Positions 20,549 to 31,862 of a DNA stretch of 64,000 nucleotides are shown piece by piece. The position numbers and the translations under genes were made by a program. Under the pieces are notes generated by a model. It was not told where the DNA came from and made no database searches. It saw nothing but the letters and a program-made list of their open reading frames with translations. The stretch's first letter is position 1. Every line of letters starts with the position of its first letter. This stretch comes from Piezodorus guildinii (taxonomy: Eukaryota > Arthropoda > Insecta > Hemiptera > Pentatomidae), in assembly GCA_023052935.1 (NCBI GenBank), contig CM041292.1:198392299-198456298 (forward strand). The letters are read 5' to 3'.

Positions 20549-21432
20549 TCTAGTGCGGGCAACACACGACTTTCACTTACCTCCGTTTTATAAATCGATT
20601 AAATATTTTCAAATAGAGTTAGAGATAAAAATTATTAAAACTATTAAGGAATCAATTAAATGAAATTTATATTAAAACATGTGTTTTATTAAAAAAAATC
20701 GATCATATTATTATCTAAAATAATCAGTTAGTTTTATCGGCTTTTCATCACTCTTTATTTCCTTTTACAAGCTCTTGTGTATTACATAATATTTATTTCT
20801 AAAATGTTTAGCTTTCCAACGGTATACCATACATGTATATTACTGCTCTTATGATAAAAAACAAAAATTGCAATAAATTTGTTTTTTCAGTTTTCTCCTT
20901 TAGTTGTTTTTTCAAATTCGCACAACTTACATACATAGCTGTTTTTTATCAGCGGTGACAAGATGAAATGGTTATTTTTATAGAATCAACAAAATTGAAG
21001 GTACTTTAGGGGATGAAAATTTAAAATATCGGCATTTAAGCCCTGTCACACCATTTTAATCAGAATGAAAGCTACATGATATTAAATAAAGCCTATTCAA
21101 TTTAACATCGATATAGCGAGTCAAATCAAAATCGTCGGAAACGTTTTTAAGATTAAAGATGCAAAATGCATGGTATAAAGAGGCTCTTCTGGCAAGCTCA
21201 TTTTGATAAAAAAGGTTTTGTAACGTCTCGGGCGTATATTCGTCTTAAATATGAAATTTCAGTTTCATAGGACTTACTGTTTTTGCCCGGGAGTTACCAC
21301 ACAGACTGTTTTGCGGGACTTATAATTAGGACTCAGGGGACACTAAAACGTGTATTTCCGTTGAAAACTGGAATTCGAAAATTTTCACGAATGCAATACT
21401 TTCCCTTACTATATATAGTAAGTGAAAGTAAA
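20549..21432 (+). mobile_element. HINE-like element, copy B (near full length)
   Basis: It begins TCTAGTGCGGGCAACACACG with ACTTTCACTTAC just inside. It ends with hairpin TTACTATATATAGTAA and GTAAGTGAAAGTAAAAA, the inverted counterpart of ACTTTCACTTAC. It encodes no protein. The (CA)n module is short in this copy. Confidence 0.8.
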
Positions 21433-21473
21433 AATAAAGATTTAGAAAATTTTTATTTAATCGAAATAGATAG

Positions 21474-22160
21474 TATTGGGTTGTAAAATTAATTCGTGGT
21501 GTTTTTAAATATTTTCTTGAAACCATCTCCGTTGATACCATAAAATAATTTTGACTAGGTCAATTATGTTTACGTACTCTAAAAAAGGATTAGTTAAGGT
21601 GCTTTTATGGATCAGTTTTAAGCGAGATTCCTTATCTACAGGTGGTGTTTTGCTTGCTCTCATTTCCGTCATTTAATGTATTTAAAAAAAAATGTTTGAT
21701 AAGGAAAATCCGCTGCACATTTAACGACATTTGTAGTAATTATGGCGACCATGCCTAAGGATAAAGCACGGTATGTAAGTAGTTTACTCGGTACTGAACA
21801 GGAAATATTGACTTGGAAGACGAAAACCACTTGGGTCGTCCTTTAACTGTCGATGACCAACTTCAAGCATTGGTCAATCAGGAAAACCCTCACTATAAAA
21901 CACGGGATATCACTGAAAACTAGGTTCTTTACAATTATATTGTGAGGAAAAAGTGATCCGTCGTTAAGGAATTCAAAAGCAGAATAACGTCCATAAAAGG
22001 TTACGCTGTGCATTTGGTTCTGTTCAACCAGATCTCCCCAGATTTTGAGAAACTTATAACAGCACGACTATTAAGGACAACCACTCCCTGCAGATATTTA
22101 TCCATGTAACTACTCACTGATCTTCACTTCAAGGCTTTCACGCCTTCACTATGTTTTACA
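21474..22160 (+). mobile_element. Mariner family M2 copy, decayed
   Basis: TIR TATTGGGTTGTAAAATTAATT marks the left end. Transposase remains include DLEDENHLGRPLTVDDQLQA and NPHYKTRDIT at about 21806-21915, the linker region after the second helix-turn-helix. Upstream, STVCK.FTRY-type residues are scattered across frames. No catalytic domain is seen and the right end is not defined. Confidence 0.65.
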
Positions 22161-22164
22161 AGTG

Positions 22165-22703
22165 TTGCCGGTATCGAAGTTGTTTTTTGTTTTTATCTTT
22201 TACATTAAAGATGTGGGATTCTGTTTATTTATTGATACTTCTGACATCTGTTGATATCCTGCTGTTACCGAGTGTTTGATTAAAATTTAAAATTGAAATA
22301 TAAAGACTTTTTTTTTTGGAAAACGTAATTAAACCGGAAATCTGCCAGTCGAGAGACAAGGACTTCCGGATACGGTGTGATTTATAATGAATTATTGAGG
22401 ATAGAGGCAACTCTTCACAGAATCCCCAGGCGGCTCCGCGACCTTGTAGAGGTTCCAAAGTGTTAATAATCGTTCCTCTATTAACTGCTTCGTATTAATA
22501 ACTAAACTCATCTAGGGCCGAATAAATCGTTAGGAACTGAATAACTGACAGATTTATCTTGTTAATATTTCAAATTTTATGCTCCCAAGATTCTTTCCTT
22601 TTAATTTTGTTAATTGAAAAACGATACAGTCAGATTCAAGGACAATAAACATTATGAATAAAGTATCCACAATGTATAAAATTAATATTTTATTGAGAAA
22701 TGA
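22165..22703. other. No gene seen
   Basis: Unassigned. Short open frames on the minus strand at 22225-22458 carry no recognisable motif. Confidence 0.4.
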
Positions 22704-23480
22704 TATTGGGTTGTGTAACATGAAATGTCCGTTTTCAAAATAAAGGATTTTTATTAAAAATACGATATGAAAACAAGATACGTTTATTCGAAGTATTTAC
22801 CTTCTTTTTCTACAATTTTTTTCCAACGTGACACTTTTTTATCCCCGAACTGAAAAACTCGGAGCTTTGAAGTGAAAAAAAAATCTGAAAACCGACTTTT
22901 CACTTGATAATCATTTTCAAAAAGTTTTCCTTTGACGAAGTTGTCTAAATTCCTGAACAGGTAGTAATATGTTGGAGACAAGTCGAGAGAATATGGTGGG
23001 TGCGGAAGAACTTCGTAGCCCAGTTCTTTCAATTTTTGCACGGTATGTTTTAAAACATGGGGGTCTTTCTGCCGCTCAGTGAGATCATGAGGTACCCATG
23101 CATCGAGTTTCTTTAATTTCCAAATACACTTTAAAAGTCTGGAAACCGTACATGCACTTGCATTTAGTTGTGCTGAGAGTCCTTTAACTGTTTGGTAGGG
23201 GTTTCCTTCTACTGTATGTTTGAGGACATCTTTGTCTATTACGGACGGAGGTCTTCCTTGGGGCAAGTTTTCCAAGTCGGTAACTCCAGCTGAAAACTTA
23301 TCAAACCAACGGCGAATGGTCCGTTCATTAACACTCCCTTCCCCAAATGATTTGCAAATATTTCTAGCGGCCTCAGCTGCTGAATGGCCGAGTTTAAACT
23401 CGTATAAAAATATTACTCGAAAATCGCGTGTTTCCATGTTCATATTTGGAGGTATACTAAAAAGTGGGTAATTGATTGGG
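22704..23480 (-). mobile_element. Mariner element, internally deleted, 5' TIR lost
   Basis: The left (3') end has TA plus TATTGGGTTGTGTAACATG, the same TIR as the copy at 19594-20402. The right (5') TIR cannot be recognised. It carries the transposase pseudogene at 22784-23443. Confidence 0.8.
22784..23443 (-). pseudogene. Mariner transposase, internally deleted
   Basis: This is a single open frame of 219 residues, against about 345 for a complete mariner transposase. Residues 1-105 contain the paired helix-turn-helix DNA-binding domains (FKLGHSAAEAARNI; NERTIRRWFDKFSAG; LPQGRPPSV). WVPHDL (116-121) is the usual WVPHxL linker. After ERQ the frame jumps to DPHVLKHTVQKLKELGYEVL, so the segment with the first and second catalytic Asp (the HDNARPH region) is gone. 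The third is also lost: PYSLDLSPTYYYLF has Tyr where the family has Asp. It should still be able to bind DNA but not cleave. It might act as a competitor of active transposase, which is an inference. Confidence 0.88.
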
Positions 23481-23489
23481 AATGTAATG

Positions 23490-23866
23490 TTTATCTTGTA
23501 ACAAATCCTTTTGGATTATAAAATAAATTTGTAAATCTCAGTAATAAATAAAACAGTTTTTATAGGCAAAGCCTTCTGATTTAGTTAAAAACCAAAACTA
23601 CAACTTTACGAGGGCACGATAATCCCAACAATATTTATTCTGATAAAAATAGTTTCTTTATCCTCCAGTAGCATTGGATAACATTGAACTGGAAGAAAGA
23701 AAAACTGAAAGGTTGGAGAGGTTCATATACTGGATGATTACCTTGACCGAAATCTCTTCTCTGGAATTATGTCCAAATTTCCCGTTACTCATTGGCAAGC
23801 CCGTCTACCGAAATAGCTCCTCGCCTATGAATCAGAATGGTACGTGGGATCTACAATAGTAAAAAA
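23490..23866. other. No gene seen
   Basis: Unassigned. A 61-codon plus-strand frame at 23674-23859 has no recognisable motif. Confidence 0.4.
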
Positions 23867-24655
23867 TCTGGTGAGGGCAGCACATGACTTTCACTTACCT
23901 CGACAGTTAAAATCAATTTATTATACTTCAATTTGAAAAATATTTTGTGTTGATTTTAATAAAACGTTATTCATTTTCGTAGGAAACTTATGCTTTAGAT
24001 TAAATAATATAACTGTATTAAATTGTTAATCAGTAATGAGTTCAATACCTATTCGTCAATCTATATCACCTTTTACAACTTTAAGTTTAATGTTTTTTCT
24101 AAAAAAAAACTTTTTCCAACGGTATGTTATACATCTATATCACTGTTATATTATTTACAAAAATCAAAAATTGCATAAAAAACTATCAGATGATATTGTT
24201 AATTTTATGAAATATACATAATGAAAGGTACTTTAGAGGAAGTAAATTTAAACTATCGGCATTTAAGCCCTGTCAGACTATTTCAATCAAAATGAAACTT
24301 TCATGATATTAAAGCCCATGGAATTTTGCATCGATATAGCGAGTTAACTCAAAATCGTTAGAGCCTTGTTTGAGAGAATCGTAAAAAGGTGCAAAATGCA
24401 TGGTATAAAGTGGCTCTTCCGATCAGCCGATTTTGATTAAAACGTTGATGTAACATCTCGGGCGTATAGTTGTCTTAAATATGAAATTTCTGTTCCGTAC
24501 GATTTTTCAGTTTGACCTAGGCTTACCACACACACGCGGACACACAGACCTTTTTTCTGGACTTGGTTATTTGGACTAAGGGGACCCTAAAACGTGTATT
24601 TCTGTTGAAAACATACGAAAAGTTTCACGATCGCAATACTTTCTCTTACTCTATA
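23867..24655 (+). mobile_element. HINE-like element, copy C (diverged subfamily)
   Basis: It starts TCTGGTGAGGGCAGCACATG with ACTTTCACTTACC and ends GATCGCAATACTTTCTCTTACT. The middle (TTATGCTTTAGATTAAATAA) is shared with copy E but not with B or D, marking a subfamily. The 3' hairpin is degraded. Confidence 0.75.
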
Positions 24656-25105
24656 TTTCATGTATACAATCTAAAAAATGAAAGAAAATTTACGTTAAAG
24701 GTGAGAAATAAGTATTACTTATTAGCTATAACTTTCCCTTCATGTTTAAAGTATTTCGGAATAATAAATAAAAAAATGATATCATAACATCGATACATAT
24801 GATCGATTAGTAGCAGCGATGATTATAAAACGTACCTAGACCCAGACAAATGACGTTTAAGAATGGCTTAAAGGGTCAGATATTACCAAAGAAACCTTTG
24901 AAAAATTACCTAAAAATTATTAAATATATTATTATCCAAAAGGGACGAGTCAACACACCATTAGGAGCCTAAATGTCCAATTATAATTAAACAGTAACAT
25001 TATTAAAAGGTTGGTTCGAAAATAATGTATAGCGATACTAGGCATGAATTAATTACTACCTTTCGGATTTATTTTTTATAAAGTGTTAAAATAAAAAAAA
25101 AAATT
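24656..25105. other. No gene seen
   Basis: Unassigned AT-rich sequence. Confidence 0.45.
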
Positions 25106-25160
25106 AAGTCACTTGTGGTGTAGTGACAAGCATAACAGCCTTCTATGCGCAAGGCCACGA
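25106..25160 (+). mobile_element. SINE-A head, cut by a ribozyme-bearing insertion
   Basis: GTCACTTGTGGTGTAGTGAC and AGCATAACAGCCTTCTATGC are the SINE-A head. The match stops at GGCCACGA, where the hammerhead-bearing segment begins, so only the first 55 bases or so remain. Confidence 0.65.
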
Positions 25161-25258
25161 TTTGGCCTGAAGAAGGCCTTAAATATAGGCCGAAACGTTG
25201 ACACTATTAAATTAAATTTCCACTTTATTAAGGGTTTATTTGACTGCACCCTTAACTA
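25161..25258 (+). mobile_element. Penelope-like/retrozyme-like fragment
   Basis: Short segment with a consensus hammerhead core followed by an AT-rich tail and TTTATTTGACTGCACCCTTAA. No RT is present. Boundaries are approximate. Confidence 0.45.
25167..25196 (+). ncRNA. Hammerhead-type ribozyme core
   Basis: CTGAAGA (25167-25173) fits CUGANGA, where position 7 is free. Stem II pairs 25075-style GGCCT at 25175-25179 with AGGCC at 25187-25191 over a 7-base loop, and GAAA follows at 25192-25195. Stems I and III and the cleavage triplet were not established, so activity is unproven. Confidence 0.55.
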
Positions 25259-25507
25259 ACTTATCCCATATATATATAGTTTGTGGGACATATATAATTA
25301 ACATTAATTAAGATACGACAGTTAAATAAGTTTTATCTTTAATTAATTGTATATTTTTTATTTCTTAATGTTAACATTGTATACCTTTTCTTATTTTTAA
25401 CCAAGTTAATTTATTCTATTTACAAATAAAATCACTGATAAACAAATATCTCAACGTTGGAATGAGAAGCACACTAAATGAACAAGATTTTAGGTAATAA
25501 AAATCGA

Positions 25508-25748
25508 GAAGTATTCTTCTTCTTTCAGTGGCGCGATAGGCCGTGTAGGCCCTGGGCCTCGTGGTGTGATCTCTGGGAGATCACTCCCTACGCCTAATTT
25601 TATGACGTGTCTCACATACCCGGGGGAGGGGCTGTGAGTGAATCCCCAATTAATTATATCCTTATAAAAGCCCCGCCGGAACTGGATTTCGAACTCACAA
25701 CCTTTAGCATGAGAGACTAGCGCGCTAGCCACTCAGCCACGGGCTCCC
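25508..25748 (-). mobile_element. SINE-C copy (tRNA-derived)
   Basis: On the minus strand it begins GGGGAGCCCGTGGCTGAGTGG, with B box GAGTTCGAAATCCAG, then a body with GGGGCTTTTATAAGGATATA. It matches the copy at 63136-63416. The head resembles a serine-type tRNA by its first bases. Confidence 0.75.
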
Positions 25749-25749
25749 C

Positions 25750-26398
25750 TAGAATTATTAAAACTGGTTAAAATAGCAATGAATTACGAATGAAGACATT
25801 CGTGAAAGATGCTATTAAAACTCAAATTATAAATATATTATTATCGATTTGTTAGTTATATGACCAATATAATACATGTATAAGTTTTGGCTATAGATGT
25901 TCATTTTATTGAGCAGTTAATTTGATATAAAAAAAATAAGGAGATTATAGAGGTATCGAGAGAAATCTTCCCAACAAAACAGGTCCATAAAACAAAATTT
26001 CCATGACATGATTGCGCCATCTTAAACCTTCCAAAGTATTTTTAATACTAGGTTAGATAACGATTAAATTCATATACATACATAATTATCTTTAAATACG
26101 ACATGAACACATAAAAAGAAAAGTATTTCCTTAATAAATTGAAAACTTTCAATGTTATTTACATATCTAATATTTACCTACTTAATCATATGTTGCTATT
26201 TATGACTAATTGGACAATTACATCGCAATTAGAGCCCATATATATTCAGGGATATACTAGAAATTGATTTTCTATATTATGAAATACTCATTGCCCAAGA
26301 TTGTGGCAGATTGTATTATTTCTGAATAAAAAGATTTAAAAAAAAAGATACTATGAAAAATTATTAAGTAACAACTCTTCAACGTTGTAACATGAAAA
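25750..26398. other. No gene seen
   Basis: Unassigned AT-rich sequence. Confidence 0.45.
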
Positions 26399-26399
26399 A

Positions 26400-27200
26400 T
26401 CTGGTGCGGGCAACACACGACTTTCACTTATCTCCGTTTTTAAAATCGATTACAGAATTTTCAAGTACAGTAAGAGATAAAGATGATTGAAACCATTAAA
26501 GAATTAATTAAATGGAATTTCTATAGAAACATGTGTTTTATTAAAAAATCTATTATATTATTATCTGAAATAATCAGTTAGTTTTATCGATTTTTCATCA
26601 CTCTCTATTAAGTTTTAAAATCTTGTGTATGAGATAATATTTTTTCTAAAATCTTTAGCTTTCCAACGGCATATCATACATGTATATTACCGTTCTTATG
26701 TTCAAAAACAAAAAATTGCATTAAAAAAATATTTTTCAATTTTCTCCTTTAGTTGTTTTTCAAATTCGCACAGCTTACATATTTAGCTGTTGTTTATCAA
26801 TGCTAACAAGATACCATGGTTATTTTTATAGAATCTACAATATCGGCATTTAAGACCTGTCAGACCATTTTAATCAAAATGAAACCTACATGATGTTAAA
26901 GCCTATTAAATTTTACATCCATATAGCGAGTTTAATCAAAATCGTAGGACAGTTATCGAGAAAATTGAAAAAAGGTGATTAGTGCGTCTCGGGCGTATAT
27001 TTGACTTAAATACGAAATTTCAGTTTCATAGGACTTACCGTTTCCGTCCGGGAGTTACCACACACACACATAGACCTTTTTGCGGGACTTGGTTATTTGG
27101 ACTCAAGCTACCCTAAAACGTGTATTTCCGTTGAAAACTGGAACTAGAAAATTTTCACGGTCGAATACTTTCCCTTACTTTATATAGTAAGTGAAAGTAA
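26400..27200 (+). mobile_element. HINE-like element, copy D
   Basis: TCTGGTGCGGGCAACACACG start, ACTTTCACTTA just inside, (CA)n module near 27060, and a TATATAGTAAGTGAAAGTAAA end. It lies between A-rich flanks. Noncoding. Confidence 0.8.
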
Positions 27201-27202
27201 AA

Positions 27203-27687
27203 AGTAAATCATTATAGGCTTCAGAAAGTATGAAATTTCATTAAACCAAAATATCAATACTAATTCAGATCAGATTTAGCATATTCAACAAACCATTAAA
27301 CTTCATATTACGTAGAACTTATGTCCGCATAACTTTTAAGATACCACTGATATACTACATCATTTTAAAATATTATTTACTGTAGTGTTATAATGCTTTG
27401 ATTTTGTTTTTTATCCGGTTAATTAATTAGTCTTATTGTGCGCAAGTATTATTTTATATCTATAATAACATAATAGATATACACTTAATATCTAACCGGT
27501 ACCCTATTATTTATTTATTTTCTAACATAAAGGCTTTTCAACCATAAAGTTTATTTTAGCCCTAAACTAATTATACAAATACAATATTACATTAGTATTA
27601 TAAAAATACTATTAGTTGGTTGTAATCGATTGGTTTCTCTCTTATTTAATTCAACAATATTTCAATATATATCAAATGTTTTAAAAT
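27203..27687. other. No gene seen
   Basis: Unassigned AT-rich sequence. Confidence 0.45.
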
Positions 27688-27745
27688 CGGACGGCAACAT
27701 ACGACTTTCACTGTTAAAATCAATTTAAAAACTATTAAAAATACT
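27688..27745 (+). mobile_element. HINE-like copy E, left part
   Basis: CGGCAACATACGACTTTCACT is the diverged start of the family. It stops at the 12-bp duplication (27734-27745) and resumes at 28833. Confidence 0.6.
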
Positions 27746-27835
27746 ATATTGAGGATGTATAGTCGACTGTAGAAACTATTATAGGCGGAATAGTCAGGAA
27801 TCAGTCATTTTTTGAAAAGTTTTAATTTTGCCAAC

Positions 27836-27866
27836 GTTTCGGCCCAAGCTTGTGAGCCATCATCAG
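27836..27866 (-). ncRNA. Hammerhead-type ribozyme core, left arm
   Basis: On the minus strand CTGATGA, stem II GGCTC/GGGCC (one G-U pair) with loop ACAAGCTT, then GAAAC. Every fixed core base is present. Stems I and III were not modelled. Confidence 0.6.
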
Positions 27867-28088
27867 GGCTACAAACATCAGAACAAAAGAGATACATATC
27901 AATATGATAATAAAAATTTTCTTTTGAATGTAGTGACAATGATAACATTTGAAATAAAACAGAAAAAATATAGCAACATACTTAAATATTATAGATACAA
28001 ATAATGATAATATGATACATAATCTGATGATGATAAGCATAACAAATTTTACAGAACTTTAGACTTTTAATATAGAAGTAAAAAAAAA

Positions 28089-28092
<4 letters not shown>

Positions 28093-28136
<44 letters not shown>
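28093..28136. repeat. (TA)n microsatellite
   Basis: About 22 TA units inside the unpaired block of the palindromic element. Confidence 0.95.
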
Positions 28137-28137
<1 letters not shown>

Positions 28138-28729
28138 GTACCATTGCTGAGCCATGTCCAAGCATAAACTGAGGAAAACCATAAACATAGGTAGTATGGG
28201 AAGGGGTTCATGTAAAAATCCTGAAGGTTTTCCCCTCTAAGTGTAAATACTACAGCTTATCTTTGTTTTTAAAAAGTTTTACAAAATTATATAATGGAAA
28301 AAAACAAAATAATATATCCGTATGTACAATAAGGCTCAACCTTTTTAACAGAAAATTATAAACACAAGAATCTGAGGTATTTAAAAAATTCATGAGGTAT
28401 GTAATAAAAAATAAAATAAAATAAATAAATAACAAAAACAAGAGCCAGAGGTGTTATTTTGTTATTTATTTATTTTATTTTATTTTTTATTACATACCTC
28501 ATGGATTTTTTAAATACCTCAGATTCTTGTGTTTATAATTTTCTGTTAAAAATGTTGAGCCTTATTGTACAGATTATGTATCATATTATCATTATTTGTA
28601 TCTATAATATTTAAGTATGTTGGTATATATTTTCTGTTTTATTTCAAATATTATCATTGTCACTACATTCAAAAGAAAATTTTCATTATCATATTGATAT
28701 GTATCTCTTTTGTTCTGATGTTTGTAGCC

Positions 28730-28760
28730 CTGATGATGGCTCACAAGCTTGGGCCGAAAC
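28730..28760 (+). ncRNA. Hammerhead-type ribozyme core, right arm
   Basis: CTGATGA at 28730-28736, stem II 28738-28742 with 28751-28755, loop 28743-28750, GAAA at 28756-28759. The core is identical to the one in the left arm and on the other strand. Confidence 0.6.
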
Positions 28761-28832
28761 GTTGGCAAAATTAAAAAAAATTTCAAAAAATGACTGATTC
28801 CTGACTATTACACCTATAATATTAAAAATACT

Positions 28833-29398
28833 TAAATTTAAAAAAAATAATAATAAAACGTGTATTTATTTTCGTTGGAAACTTATGATTTAGATTAAAT
28901 AATATAACTATATTAAATTGTTATTTATTAATAAGTTTATTCCCTATTCGTCACTTTGTATAACCTTTTACAACTATGTCTAAAAAAAAAATGTTTTTTT
29001 CTAAAATACTTCCGTTTCCAACGTTATACCATACTTTTGTATTACTGTTCTTTTTATCAAATAAGTGAAAGTAAAAAACAAAAATTACAAAAAAAAAAAT
29101 AGTTTTACTCTTTTATTCTTTAGTTATTCATCGAATTCGTCCAACTTGTATATTCAGCCGTCCTTCATCAATTTCTTTAAGATGATATGCCTAATCTTTT
29201 GGAATGTACAACATTAAAGGTAGTTTAGAGGAAGAAAATTTAAAATATCAGCATTTAAGCAATGTCAGACTATTTCAATCAGAATGAAATCTACATGACA
29301 TTGAAGTCCATTAAATTTTTACATCTATTTAGCAAATTTTCGTGATCGTAATACTTTCCTTTACTATATATTTCATAAAAAAGTAAGTGAAAGTAAAA
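28833..29398 (+). mobile_element. HINE-like copy E, right part
   Basis: It continues the copy broken at 27745: GGAAACTTATGATTTAGATT, TTTAGAGGAAGAAAATTTAA, and the GTAAGTGAAAGTAAAA end at about 29380-29398. It belongs to the subfamily of copy C. GTGAAAGTAAAA also occurs internally near 29065. Confidence 0.7.
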
Positions 29399-29399
29399 G

Positions 29400-30384
29400 A
29401 TGTCCTATAAATTTCCTCAGTGAAAAACTTAAGAGATTGATCTATATTCCAGTTCATAACATACAGATCGTTCAATACATTATATCAGGTTAAAAAATCC
29501 GACCATAATACGAAAAGTTATTATAATCCTATTATTACTTTTTTTTTTTTTGTATATATTTGATAGAATTTGATAAATGGATAGATTTGCAAGGCTCTAT
29601 TTTATACCAAATAAAAACAAAAGGTTAAACTTCTAATAATATCTATCATGAGCGAAATAATATTTCATACTACAAAGAGCTCTGTTCTTTTTTAACTTAT
29701 ATTTGTTAACGACTAAATAATAGATTAATATTAATATGATATAATCAAGAGTTTTTTTGTTTTTTTTTAAGATAAAATTGGATGACTAATATAATTTTTT
29801 TTTTTTTTATTTATTCGTATACATTACAATTTGTCATTATAGACAATAATAATAGTGCTACAGGATCTCATACATATAATATTTACAATATAAACTAAAG
29901 GAAAGTCAAAATACACAAAATAAATAAACGATTCAATAATAAAAATTAGAGTAGTAACCTAACCATTAAGGACATACGTGCCTTGTTGACTTCTAAATTC
30001 TCCTGCCCAAGAAAAGTGCTTCATTAGAGAATAAATTACTATCCTGCCTCAGCTAGGTTTGAATCCGGAACCCGTTGTTTAACAGTACTGTGGAAATAGG
30101 TAAATTAATGAGGTAATATGATACTGAGCAAAGAGATCACCTTGATTACGAAACTACGCTACAGGAGATAATAATTTTTAAAAAAACAGCCTATATTCAG
30201 GTTTTATGGAATCATAAACCATACGTTGATTTAGCCAGATGTAACTGATAAGAAAAACGCTTCATTAAATAACGGATAACAAAGCTATTATTCCACCGGA
30301 AGTTCTAGCATTACCGACCTTAATCAATTCCTACGATTGCGCAAACACACTTTAAAATTTCTAATTACAGATCCTTAGAAGATC
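29400..30384. other. No gene seen
   Basis: Unassigned AT-rich sequence with T runs at 29540-29550 and 29798-29809. Confidence 0.45.
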
Positions 30385-30665
30385 CCGCAAGAATCTTCTT
30401 TTCCCTTTCCCTCGGAAGATAATGCCTTTATATAATCCTAAGAAGGTGGACTACATTTCCCCGCGATGGTTCCCCAGACCGCCTCCAGACTCCCGCGGCT
30501 TCCTCTTCAGCGCGCTGGAGGAGCTCCTAGGGGGTCCGGACCTCGGAGGTTGCGCAACGGATCCGAATAGGAAGTGGTCCAGTTGGTCCACTTTCCCATT
30601 AGGATGTAGCCTGTTCTCCCGCAGGGGGTCACCTCTAGTATCTCTTGCGTAAGATATGTTCCTCA
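30385..30665. other. GC-rich island with open frames on both strands
   Basis: This block is far richer in G and C than its surroundings (e.g. GGAGGAGCTCCTAGGGGGTC near 30520). Plus frame 30422-30652 (76 codons) and minus frame 30451-30672 (73 codons) are both open, as GC-rich DNA often allows. No domain is recognised. It could be an exon, a degraded TE, or transferred DNA. Composition is the only positive sign. Confidence 0.4.
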
Positions 30666-31021
30666 GGCTCATTATGACATAATTGTCTCGAAACTTTTTA
30701 GAAATATAGTCTTTATGCCCCGTCTGGATGTTAGTGAAAACGGTTCCGTTCTCTAAATAATAACTACACGTAAAAAAGAAACTTAAACATTTTATCAGAT
30801 GGCATTACTAACAAACACTGAGCAGAATTTAGACATAGATTTCCAACGGGAATTGGATTAAAAAATTGAAAAAACTTGAGATTCTTGTAAATATTTTTAA
30901 TTAATTATATATGACTCATTTAGATCTATTACATGTTGCCATAGTTTGGTCGTTATCAACAGCTTAAGGTCGACCCGGGCGCTTAAATAACGAATATTTA
31001 TAATCGGCTAAAAAAAGTATT

Positions 31022-31862
31022 TTAAACTAGAAGGTCTCGAGGCCATCTTCTTTTCAGACGCCTCGGGGGATTGTCAGGAATGGAAGAGGATGACAGAATA
31101 GAAACTAGTGGATTAGAGTGGAAATGGAGTTTTTCATTGAATGATTGATACCTGGTTCGTGCTAATTCAGAAACATATGGGACATTAAGGTCTTTATGGA
31201 TGAGCTCTATTCCGTAAGTCCATATCGGTCTAATGATGGTCATATAAATAAGTCTTTTGTAATTAAGTGGTAGGTTGGAACGTTTGTCCAGTAAGTGTTG
31301 AAGTAGTCGAAAACGTCGGGCAGTTTCTTGTCGTTTCAGTCTTGTATGGGGATTCCAAGTTAGACGTTTGTCAAGGTGGAGTCCTAGATATCGAATCTGT
31401 TCAACTGGGGCTAGTGGAGTGTCATTAAAGGATACTGTTGGGCAGGAAGTCATTGGTTTACGACGAAGGGTAAATGTTATCCGGTGGGATTTGTTAGAAT
31501 TAATTTTAATCCTCCAATTCTGACACCATACTTCAAGGTCTCGGATGTGGGATTGAAAGGTGTGGGAGGCTGTAATTGGATCATTATCTACTGATAGAAC
31601 ACACGTGTCATCAGCATAGGTAGAAAGGAAAGTGTTTGCATGGGTTGGGATATCAGCTGTATAGACTGTATAAAGAACGGGTCCTAGGATGCTGCCTTGA
31701 GGAACACCAGCAGATTGAGAAAAACAGGGAGGAATAGGAACTATTGTGATTTATTTTAAAAGATCTATCAGCGAGGTAGGATTGGATAATTAGAAAATAG
31801 GTAGGAGGGAGGAATAGACGGAGCTTGTAAAGCAATCCCAGACTCGGTCAAAGGCCTGTTAG
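31022..31862 (-). pseudogene. Jockey ORF2 C-terminal half, 5'-truncated
   Basis: On the minus strand, AFDRVWD, SAGVPQGSILGPVLYTVYT and TYADDTCVLS (RT motifs) lead to the C-terminal region: IRYLGLHLDKRLTWNPHT, IRPIWTYGIEL, then PDNPPRRLKRRWPRDLLV and a stop. The part after YGIEL is missing about 35 residues (the WGSTKPSNSSRIQ to NAPYFV stretch) before IHKDLNVPY. Frames are broken near 31740. No poly(A) tail is visible. Confidence 0.8.

Larger units (their letters stand above)
27746..28820. mobile_element. Palindromic element with two hammerhead cores, 12-bp target duplication
   Basis: ATTAAAAATACT occurs at 27734-27745 and 28821-28832 and joins two parts of one HINE-like copy, so the interval is an insertion. 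Its outer arms (27778-28022 and 28573-28820) are inverted copies, each with an identical hammerhead-type core facing outwards. The inner arms (about 28326-28435 and 28455-28572) form a second palindrome centred near 28445. The left side carries an extra block of about 300 bases (28023-28325) with (TA)n, absent from the right. Variable duplications and ribozyme cores fit Penelope-like elements or retrozymes, but no RT frame is present; hydrophobic open frames in both arms are probably by-products. Confidence 0.7.

Noticed and set aside
22784..23443. A domesticated host gene derived from mariner transposase
   Set aside because: The same deletion occurs in a clearly decayed copy at 19594, one TIR is still attached, and the third catalytic residue is lost, so a nonautonomous transposon copy is the simpler reading.
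27822..28786. Hydrophobic open frames of 64-72 codons as membrane proteins
   Set aside because: They are AT-rich translations of the palindrome arms, appear on both strands, and contain the ribozyme core.
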